This document shows positions 58,460 to 64,000 of a stretch of 64,000 nt of DNA, in pieces. Made by a program: the position numbers and the translations under genes. Within the stretch, counting starts at the first letter, position 1; every line of letters starts with the position of its first letter. Below the pieces are notes generated by a model. It was not told the DNA's origin, did not search any database, and saw only the letters and a list, made by a program, of their open reading frames with translations. Source of the stretch: Nocardioides potassii (GTDB taxonomy: Bacteria; Actinomycetota; Actinomycetes; Propionibacteriales; Nocardioidaceae); the NCBI RefSeq assembly GCF_021648885.1, contig NZ_JAKJHZ010000006.1, forward strand, positions 62,001 through 126,000, read 5' to 3'.

Positions 58460-58975
58460 CTATACGAGCGTGCGCAGCGTGCCGAAACCGCTGCGGTGGA
58501 ACACCAACGGGTGGGAGTTGTCCTCGGCCTGGTGCACCGCGTGGAGCTGCAGCAGCACGACGACATGGTCGCCGGCCTCCACCTCGCGGTAGATCGTGCA
58601 GTCGAAGCTGGCCAGGCCGTCGTCGAGCGTGATCGCGCCCTCCGGTGTCGTGGTGAACTCCAAGGAGTCGAAGCGCTGGTCCACCGGACCCGCGAGTGCG
58701 CGGCACACCTCGGCGTGGTGATCGGCCAGGACGGTGACACCCAGGTGGGACGAGCGACGGAGGTCGGGCCAGGTCTTGGACGAGGTGGCGAGGCTGACCG
58801 ACACCAGCGGCGGGTCGAGGCTCACCGAGGTGAAGGAGCTCGCCGCGAGACCTATCGGGCGCCCGTCGATCTCCGCGGCGAGAGCCACGACGCCGCTCGG
58901 AAAGGTGCCGAATGCGTCGCGCAGCAGGCGGGGGTCGAGGTCCTGGTTGGTGGCGAGGCCGGGTGCGGTGGTCAT
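58460..58975 (-). CDS. flavin reductase (FMN-dependent, HpaC/DIM6 type)
   Basis: 171 residues from ATG 58975 (ATGA overlap). Split-barrel flavin reductase: LLRDAFGTFPSGVVALAAEI, IGLAASSFTSVSLDPPLVSV and SHLGVTVLADHHAEVCRALA with GDHVVVLLQLHAV. Supplies reduced FMN to the two LLM monooxygenases of this operon. Last gene of the operon. Confidence 0.9.
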   Translation of the reverse strand: MTTAPGLATNQDLDPRLLRDAFGTFPSGVVALAAEIDGRPIGLAASSFTSVSLDPPLVSVSLATSSKTWPDLRRSSHLGVTVLADHHAEVCRALAGPVDQRFDSLEFTTTPEGAITLDDGLASFDCTIYREVEAGDHVVVLLQLHAVHQAEDNSHPLVFHRSGFGTLRTLV

Positions 58976-59493
58976 GGTGCTCCGTTCGTGGGGAAGGGAT
59001 GCGAGGCGAGGACCGTGGTGACCAGCGGACGGGTGGCTGCGAGCCAGTCGGCGTACGCCGTCGGGTCGTCGTGCCGGGCGTCGACCACGTAGAGCGCACG
59101 ACCGGGCACCGTGCCGCCGATCTCGGTCAGGACCGGGCGCAGCGTCGTCTCGGGTGCGAGTGAGTGGTCCGGGCTGCCGCCCAACATCAGCGGCACGGCG
59201 AGACCGGACAGGCCCGTGCCCCCGGCGAAGCGGTCCAGGAACAGCTTGAGCAGCCCCGTGTAGGCGGCCTTGTAGGTGGGGCTGGCGACGACGACGAGGT
59301 CGGCGGCCCCGACCTGCTTGACGAGGTCTGCCACGGTCGGGTCCGCCCAGTCGAGGATGGCCGGGCCCAGGGTCGCCAGGTCGACGACGAGGTCGGGCTC
59401 CCCACCGCTCAGCTGGGTCGCCACGTAGGTCGCGGCCGCGAGCGTGCGGCTGCCCGGCTTGGGGTTGCCGACGACGACAGCGGTGGTGCTCAT
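58972..59493 (-). CDS. NADPH-dependent FMN reductase (SsuE-like)
   Basis: 173 residues from ATG 59493. Flavodoxin fold: VVVGNPKPGSRTLAAATYVA, ADLVVVASPTYKAAYTGLLK, LFLDRFAGGTGLSGLAVPLM. SsuE partners of SsuD-type sulfonate monooxygenases have this form. Second flavin reductase in the operon. Overlaps neighbours by 4 nt on both sides. Confidence 0.9.
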   Translation of the reverse strand: MSTTAVVVGNPKPGSRTLAAATYVATQLSGGEPDLVVDLATLGPAILDWADPTVADLVKQVGAADLVVVASPTYKAAYTGLLKLFLDRFAGGTGLSGLAVPLMLGGSPDHSLAPETTLRPVLTEIGGTVPGRALYVVDARHDDPTAYADWLAATRPLVTTVLASHPFPTNGAP

Positions 59494-60200
59494 CGAACGG
59501 CTCCGGCCGGGACCAGCACCGGAGGCAGCTCGGCACCGAGCTTGAGCGACTCGAGGAACAGCACGATCGTCGCGGCCACCGATCGGTGCGACACGTCGTT
59601 GAGGATGTCGTGGCGTCCCCCGTCGACCAGCCACACGCGGGCCCCGGGCGCACCGACGTAGGACGAGACCGCGTCGGCGGCGGAGGTGATGCGGTCGGCA
59701 GAGCCGTGGATGACGAGGACCGGCTTGTCGGGCGCCGCCAGCTCGAGGCTCGTCCACGGGAGCGGCTGCTCGAGCGCTTCCCGGTCGAGCAGGAGGTCGC
59801 CGTCGAGGACCGAGCGGTGGACCGGACACGCGGTCCGCGCCTCGACCTGGTCCTCCCAGGTGCCGTCGGCTGTGGAGCCCGGGAGCGCGACGCCCGCGAT
59901 CACGGCCGCGTCGGCGGCCACCTCCCCCACGAGGACGGCGGCCAGCGTTGCTCCGCTGTCCGCGCCGACGAGGACCTTGGGTGAGGGCAGCGACTCGTCG
60001 GCCAGCAGCTTCTCGACCCGCTCGCGCGTGGCGGTGAGGTCGTCGAGGTCCACGGGGACCACGCGCACCTTGTAGGCGTCGGCGGACAGGCGCGCGCCGA
60101 AGCGGGCGTACGACGCATCGGTCTCCCCGCGTCCTGGCAGGACGACGAGCGTGCCCCGGGGTGTGGCGCCGGTGGGTTCGTCCCAGGCGGTGACGGTCAT
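59490..60200 (-). CDS. alpha/beta-hydrolase family protein
   Basis: 236 residues from ATG 60200, GGAGAA 5 nt upstream. Oxyanion region GTLVVLPGRGETDASYARFG, nucleophile elbow LVGADSGATLAAVL (G-A-D-S-G, with Ser), Asp and His in PVLVIHGSADRITSAADAVS and VDGGRHDILNDV. Likely a carboxylesterase or thioesterase-type step in the operon's pathway. Separated from the cupin gene by a 63-bp gap with tandem repeats. Confidence 0.85.
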   Translation of the reverse strand: MTVTAWDEPTGATPRGTLVVLPGRGETDASYARFGARLSADAYKVRVVPVDLDDLTATRERVEKLLADESLPSPKVLVGADSGATLAAVLVGEVAADAAVIAGVALPGSTADGTWEDQVEARTACPVHRSVLDGDLLLDREALEQPLPWTSLELAAPDKPVLVIHGSADRITSAADAVSSYVGAPGARVWLVDGGRHDILNDVSHRSVAATIVLFLESLKLGAELPPVLVPAGAVR

Positions 60201-60213
60201 GGTCGTTCTCCTA

Positions 60214-60261
60214 GTCGTGAGCAAGAGTCGTGAGCAAGAGTGGTGAGCGGGTCGTGAGCGG
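60214..60261. repeat. short tandem repeat array
   Basis: Two perfect 13-bp copies GTCGTGAGCAAGA (60214-60226, 60227-60239) followed by two related 11-bp copies GTGGTGAGCGG and GTCGTGAGCGG (to 60261), filling the gap between the cupin and hydrolase genes. Confidence 0.85.
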
Positions 60262-60263
60262 GC

Positions 60264-60845
60264 TCAGGCCCAGCGCGAGGTGAACCAGTGCACGGCGCCG
60301 GTCTCGGGGTCGTAGCTGCGGCGCGGGAGGGTCCCGATGTCCGCGCCGTAGACGTGGATGCCGACGACCGGCTGGTCGCCACCGCACCGGACCTGGTGCA
60401 CGTCGTCGTCGGTGGTGCAGCACACGGTGACCTCGCCGGGCCCCCACTCGTCGGTGCCCTGGCCGACCAGCGGGACGTTGGGCGTCGTCGGCTTCTCGTA
60501 GCGGGTCTCGACCTCGACGCCGGAGTAGATCCCGACGACGCCCCAGGTCTCGTGCCCGTGGACCGGCGTCCCCTGGCCGACGTCCCAGACCGCGCTGGCG
60601 ATCGAGAAGCTGCCGTCGGCGGCGACGTGCAGCGGGTACATCACGTAGCGCACGGGGTCGGGAGCCACCTGCTCGGCCGGCAGCTCGAATCCCTCGGCGA
60701 GCACGCGCTCGAGCTCGGTGCGGACTGCCGCGGTGAGCGCCTGCTCGTCGAGACCCTGCCCGATGAGGTCCTCGACGGTCCGGGCGAGACCAGCGATCGC
60801 CGGCACGTCGCTCTGGACCGGGACGATCTCCTGCTGGGTGGTCAT
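60264..60845 (-). CDS. cysteine-dioxygenase-like (thiol dioxygenase) cupin
   Basis: 193 residues from ATG 60845. Cupin with three His ligands: GTPVHGHETWGVVGIYSGVE (His-x-His) and DDDVHQVRC (third His). The FSIASAVWDVGQG segment and length match the CDO_I family, whose members oxidise cysteine or 3-mercaptopropionate to sulfinates. Start overlaps the crotonase stop (ATGA). Thiol dioxygenase fits the organosulfur context; the exact thiol is unknown. Confidence 0.85.
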   Translation of the reverse strand: MTTQQEIVPVQSDVPAIAGLARTVEDLIGQGLDEQALTAAVRTELERVLAEGFELPAEQVAPDPVRYVMYPLHVAADGSFSIASAVWDVGQGTPVHGHETWGVVGIYSGVEVETRYEKPTTPNVPLVGQGTDEWGPGEVTVCCTTDDDVHQVRCGGDQPVVGIHVYGADIGTLPRRSYDPETGAVHWFTSRWA

Positions 60846-61471
60846 GCGGGTTCCTTCTTCCTGGCTCGGGCCTTCATGGTCTGGTCGGCGTACGTCGTGA
60901 GGCGGGCGTGCAGGCCCGGGAGCGACACCGACCGTGCGAGTGCGCTCACCTCGGCGTCGCTGTCGTGCTGCGGACGGTCGGGGCGAGGTCCGGCGAGCGC
61001 GACGGCGAGGTCGCTCGGTACGCCGGTGGTCAGCCGTCCACCGAGCTCAGCCCGTCGTACGCCGCCCAGGGCGACGCCGAACGAGGAGCCGGGGAATCGG
61101 AGGGTGACCGACGGGTCGACGAGACGGTGGTCGCAGGCGAGCACCAGGTCGGCCCCGGCGCCGACGGCTGCGCCGTCGACCACGGCGGCGGTCACGTAGG
61201 GCGCCGCGATGAGCCGCTCGAGGAGGTCCCCGATCCGTAGGAAGCGCAGCGCCAGGGTGGCGTCGGTCTCCGCCGCGAGCCCGCCGAGGTCGAACCCGGC
61301 CGCGAAGTGGCGGGGGTTGCCGCGCAGGACGAGGGCATCGGGCCCCGCCGCGTCGGCCTCGTCCAAGACCCCGTGAAGGGACTCGACGAGGTGCGCCGAG
61401 AGGGCATTCGCTCGCTCCGGCCGATCCAGCGTGAGCGCCCACGTGGACCCGCGGTCGACGATGATGCTCAC
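60842..61471 (-). CDS. atypical short enoyl-CoA hydratase/isomerase-family protein
   Basis: 209 residues from GTG 61471 (GTGA overlap). Crotonase fold: NPRHFAAGFDLGGLA oxyanion loop and GAAVGAGADLVLACDHRLVD. The Pro-Glu of the catalytic loop is FPGSSFGVALGG here, so the Glu is replaced by Gly, and the C-terminal helices are short. It may act as a CoA-ester isomerase, thiolyase or be inactive. Shorter than the usual 255-260 residues. Confidence 0.82.
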   Translation of the reverse strand: MSIIVDRGSTWALTLDRPERANALSAHLVESLHGVLDEADAAGPDALVLRGNPRHFAAGFDLGGLAAETDATLALRFLRIGDLLERLIAAPYVTAAVVDGAAVGAGADLVLACDHRLVDPSVTLRFPGSSFGVALGGVRRAELGGRLTTGVPSDLAVALAGPRPDRPQHDSDAEVSALARSVSLPGLHARLTTYADQTMKARARKKEPA

Positions 61472-62658
61472 CGGGCGTGCTCCCCGGTCCACTCCTGCAC
61501 GACCTCCGGGTGGGCGCCGAGGGCTGGTGCCCCGCGCTCCAGGCGCGCGGCCAGACCCGAGATCCGGACCGGGTAGACCACGGTGGGGGTCTCCCCCGCC
61601 ACCGGCACGTCGAGGTGCGCCACCAGGCCCGTGGCCTCGACGTGAGGGTCGGCCAGCGCCTCCCCGAAGGTGTTGACGGGACCGCACGGCACTCCGCGTG
61701 CCCGGAGCTCGGTGAGCCAGTGCTCGCGCTTCTCCAGGGCGAGCTGCTCACCCAGGAGGTCGGCGAGCTCGCGCTGGTGCGCGACGCGGTCGCGTTGGGT
61801 GGCGAAACGGGGGTCGTCGACGAGGCCCGGGAGGCCGACGACCTCGGCGACGGCCTTCCACAGCTTGTCGTTGCCCGCGGCGATGGTCAGGTCGCCGTCG
61901 GCGGCGCTGAAGCCCTGGTAGGGCGCGTTGCGCGGGTGCGCCGTTCCGAGGCGCGCCGGCTCGACACCGGATCCCCAGTACTCGCTGGTCTGGAGTGCGG
62001 AGACACCGATCAGGCAGTCCAGCATCGGAACGTCGAGCCGTACGGACGCTCCGCTGTCGCGGACCCGGGGCAGCATCGCGGCGATGGTGTAGGCGGCGTA
62101 GAGGCCTGCGGTGAAGTCACCGACCGGGACTCCCGACTTGACGGGGTTGCCGTCCGGCTCGCCGGTGACGCTCATCAGGCCGGACATCCCCTGGATCACG
62201 ACGTCGTAGGCGCCGTCGTTGACGTAGGGGCTGGTCAGTCCGTAGCCCGAGATCGAGGCGTAGACGAGGCCGCGATGGTCCGCCGAGACCTCGTCGTAGC
62301 CGAGGCCGAGCCGGTCCAGCACGCCCGGCCGGTAGTTCTCCACCACGACGTCGGCCGCTGCGACGAGCGCCCGCACGTCCGCCAGCTGCGATGGGTCCTT
62401 GAGGTCAGCGGTGATGCTGCGCTTGTTGCGGTTGACCGAGGCGAAGTTGTGGCTGAACTCCGCACCGTCCCGGTCGCGCGCGATCGGTGGCCACGCGCGC
62501 ATCTGGTCACCCGTCGGCGGCTCGACCTTGACGACGTCCGCGCCGAGGTCGGCCAGCAGCATCCCGGCGAAGGGCCCGGCGGCCACGTGGGTGAGCTCGA
62601 CGACGCGGACGCCGTCCAACGGCAGACGTGTCGGGGCGGCGGCACCGTCAGGACGCAC
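61468..62658 (-). CDS. CaiB/BaiF (class III) CoA-transferase
   Basis: 396 residues from GTG 62658. Family marks LTHVAAGPFAGMLLADLGAD, VEPPTGDQMR, FASVNRNKRSITADLKDPSQ, VENYRPGVLDRLGLGYDEV and GAYDVVIQGMSGLMSVTGEP. The catalytic Asp is in YDVVIQG-type position. Loads CoA on an organic acid. Overlaps the LLM gene by 11 nt and the crotonase by 4 nt. Confidence 0.93.
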   Translation of the reverse strand: MRPDGAAAPTRLPLDGVRVVELTHVAAGPFAGMLLADLGADVVKVEPPTGDQMRAWPPIARDRDGAEFSHNFASVNRNKRSITADLKDPSQLADVRALVAAADVVVENYRPGVLDRLGLGYDEVSADHRGLVYASISGYGLTSPYVNDGAYDVVIQGMSGLMSVTGEPDGNPVKSGVPVGDFTAGLYAAYTIAAMLPRVRDSGASVRLDVPMLDCLIGVSALQTSEYWGSGVEPARLGTAHPRNAPYQGFSAADGDLTIAAGNDKLWKAVAEVVGLPGLVDDPRFATQRDRVAHQRELADLLGEQLALEKREHWLTELRARGVPCGPVNTFGEALADPHVEATGLVAHLDVPVAGETPTVVYPVRISGLAARLERGAPALGAHPEVVQEWTGEHAR

Positions 62659-63784
62659 GGGCGGTCCCCGCGCGGTGGGCGAGCTCCTGGCGCACGAGCG
62701 GCAGCAGGTCGCGGCCGTAGTCGATCGCGTCCTGCAGGGGGTCGTACCCGCGGATCAGCACGGTGTTCACCCCGATCTCGACGTAGTCGAGGATCGCGGC
62801 CGCGACCGTCTCGGGCGACCCGACGAGCGCGGTCGAGTTCCCGCCCCCGCCGACGGCGGTGGTCGTGGGCGTCCAGAGGCAACGGTCGTGCACGTCGCCC
62901 TTCTCGGCCACGGCGAGCAGGCGCTGCGACCCGGCGTTCTGGGGGCCCTGCCCCTGCTGCGGGTGGATCCGCCCGACCTTCTCCTTGAAGGCCGCGCCGA
63001 CGGCGCCGTTGATCGTGGCGAGAATGCCGTGGGCCCGCTCCCACGCCTCCTCGTCGGTGCGGCCCAGGATCGGGCGGAACGAGACCGAGGTGCGCGGCGG
63101 CGTGGTCCGCCCCGCGGACTCCGCTTCGCGGGCGACCGTCGCGATCTGCTCGCCGGTCTCTGCGAGCGGCTCGCCCCACAGCATGTAGGTGTCGGCGTGC
63201 TTCGCCCCGACCGCGTACGCCGCCGTCGAGCTGCCTCCGAAGAACAGCTCGAGGTGGCGGTCCTGGTAGGGGTGGACCTGCGGGTCGAAGCCCTCGAAGC
63301 GGTAGTAGCTCCCCTCGAAGTCCCGCGGCCCTCGGGTGTCCCACGACTGCCGCAGGACCTGCAGGTACTCGTCGGTGCGGGCGTAGCGCTCGTCGTGGGG
63401 CAGGTAGTCGCCCTCGCGCCGCTGCTCGGTGTCGTTGCCGCCGGTCACGATGTTGAGCGCGACGCGGCCCTTCGAGAAGTGGTCCAGTGTGGTGAAGGTC
63501 CGCGAGGCGAGGGTCGGGTGCACGACACCGGGGCGGTGCGCGACGAGCAGGCCGAGGCGCTCGGTGTGTGCTGCGGCGAAGGCAGCCACCTGGGTGCCCT
63601 CGGACCAGCCGGAGCCGTAGCCGATGAGCACGCGGTCGAAGCCACCGTCCTCGTGGGCCCTCGCGAAGCGGGCGGTGTAGTCGGGGTCGACGACGGGCCC
63701 GGTCGAGGGGCGGATCTCGGAGGCGTCGGCGGTGCCGATCATGCCGAGGATCTCGACGGAGTCGTAGGGGGCGGGGACGGTCAT
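62648..63784 (-). CDS. LLM-class flavin-dependent monooxygenase (SsuD-like)
   Basis: 378 residues from ATG 63784 (AAGGAA 5 nt upstream). SsuD-type alkanesulfonate monooxygenase family: HTERLGLLVAHRPGVVHPTL, FSKGRVALNIVTGGNDTEQR, REGDYLPHDERYARTDEYL, FFGGSSTAAYAVGAKHADTY. Uses FMNH2 and O2 on an organosulfur or similar substrate. A related LLM gene lies immediately upstream. Confidence 0.92.
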   Translation of the reverse strand: MTVPAPYDSVEILGMIGTADASEIRPSTGPVVDPDYTARFARAHEDGGFDRVLIGYGSGWSEGTQVAAFAAAHTERLGLLVAHRPGVVHPTLASRTFTTLDHFSKGRVALNIVTGGNDTEQRREGDYLPHDERYARTDEYLQVLRQSWDTRGPRDFEGSYYRFEGFDPQVHPYQDRHLELFFGGSSTAAYAVGAKHADTYMLWGEPLAETGEQIATVAREAESAGRTTPPRTSVSFRPILGRTDEEAWERAHGILATINGAVGAAFKEKVGRIHPQQGQGPQNAGSQRLLAVAEKGDVHDRCLWTPTTTAVGGGGNSTALVGSPETVAAAILDYVEIGVNTVLIRGYDPLQDAIDYGRDLLPLVRQELAHRAGTARAS

Positions 63785-63817
63785 GGTCGTTCCTTCTCTC
63801 GGGAGGTGGTCTGCGGC

Positions 63818-64000
63818 TCAGGCGGTGGCCAGCGCGAGGCGCTGCTCCGCGCCGCGGCGGACCAGCTCGATGACGGGGGCGTAGGAGGTGGCGTCGGCCA
63901 GCGGGTCGAACCCGCGGATGAGCAGCGTCGTGACGCCGAGGGCGACGTAGTCGAGCAGCGCGTCTGCCACCTGCTCGTGCGTGCCGACGAGCGCCGTGGA
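63818..64000 (-). CDS. second LLM-class flavin-dependent monooxygenase, C-terminal fragment
   Basis: Last 60 residues only; the gene continues past the window. STALVGTHEQVADALLDYVA and LGVTTLLIRGFDPLADATSY align closely with the end of the neighbouring LLM protein (STALVGSPETVAAAILDYVE), so the two are paralogues. Probably part of the same operon, 33 nt upstream of the next start. Confidence 0.88.
   Translation of the reverse strand, partial: STALVGTHEQVADALLDYVALGVTTLLIRGFDPLADATSYAPVIELVRRGAEQRLALATA

Noticed and set aside
1..64000. tRNA or rRNA genes, CRISPR arrays, insertion sequences, prophage or attachment sites
   Set aside because: Looked for in all gaps of more than about 150 bp; no cloverleaf, spaced repeats, transposase or integrase was seen. 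A covariance-model scan would be needed to exclude small RNAs.

Overview
The window is high-GC, gene-dense DNA without any insertion sequence, prophage, tRNA, rRNA or CRISPR array that I can see. Strong GC at third codon positions, many GTG/TTG starts, 4-nt ATGA/GTGA overlaps, leaderless starts, ANTAR regulators, an F420-type PPOX protein, a SigB/SigF-type sigma factor and PhoP-type 11-bp boxes all point to an actinobacterium. Nocardioides or a close relative (Nocardioidaceae) is my best guess, from overall character rather than a marker gene.

Layout. 1-3.0 kb: end of an amine/beta-amino-acid catabolic operon (mmsA tail, class III aminotransferase, FAD amine oxidase). 3.0-7.0 kb: regulatory block (SigB/F-type sigma factor, AraC regulator, three ANTAR proteins). 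7.1-20 kb: stress-type genes in small units (SRPBCC, FAD/Rieske oxidoreductases, methyltransferase, a Zn-alcohol dehydrogenase/haem-oxygenase-like/CDGSH operon, SDR, LuxR regulator, GAF-ANTAR-like protein, HAD phosphatase, flavodoxin-like reductase, rhomboid, PPOX). Seven sites in 7.0-17 kb match the SigB promoter consensus GNNT-N15-GGGTAC with an identical spacer; six have a start codon 8-9 nt downstream, so the mRNAs are probably leaderless. The sigma factor at 3028-3864 is the obvious candidate to read them.

20-38 kb is mixed: kinase/aminotransferase fusion facing a D-threonine aldolase-like gene, GAF-ANTAR regulator, small secreted protein, chemoreceptor and MASE1-like histidine kinase, quinone reductase, 950-aa surface lipoprotein, L-serine dehydratase, a small gene under an SOS box, and a chromate transporter.

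38-56.6 kb is a phosphate-starvation island: choice-of-anchor-I-like protein, GDPD, pstB, an Ig-repeat PstS-like protein, a sortase-like protein that has lost its catalytic residues, an 871-aa PstS-like surface protein, tail-anchored PstS, pstA, pstC, and an ABC exporter plus YncE/phosphatase-fold protein. Four operons here have 11-bp phased GTTCACC-like repeats (PHO boxes) upstream. pstC-pstA-pstS-871 aa-sortase-like are chained by four 4-nt overlaps.

56.8-64 kb: a DGPF/YciI protein with its ECF42-type sigma factor, then a convergent minus-strand operon running off the right edge (two LLM monooxygenases, CoA-transferase, atypical crotonase, thiol-dioxygenase-like cupin, hydrolase, two flavin reductases) that looks like an uncharacterised organosulfur catabolic pathway.
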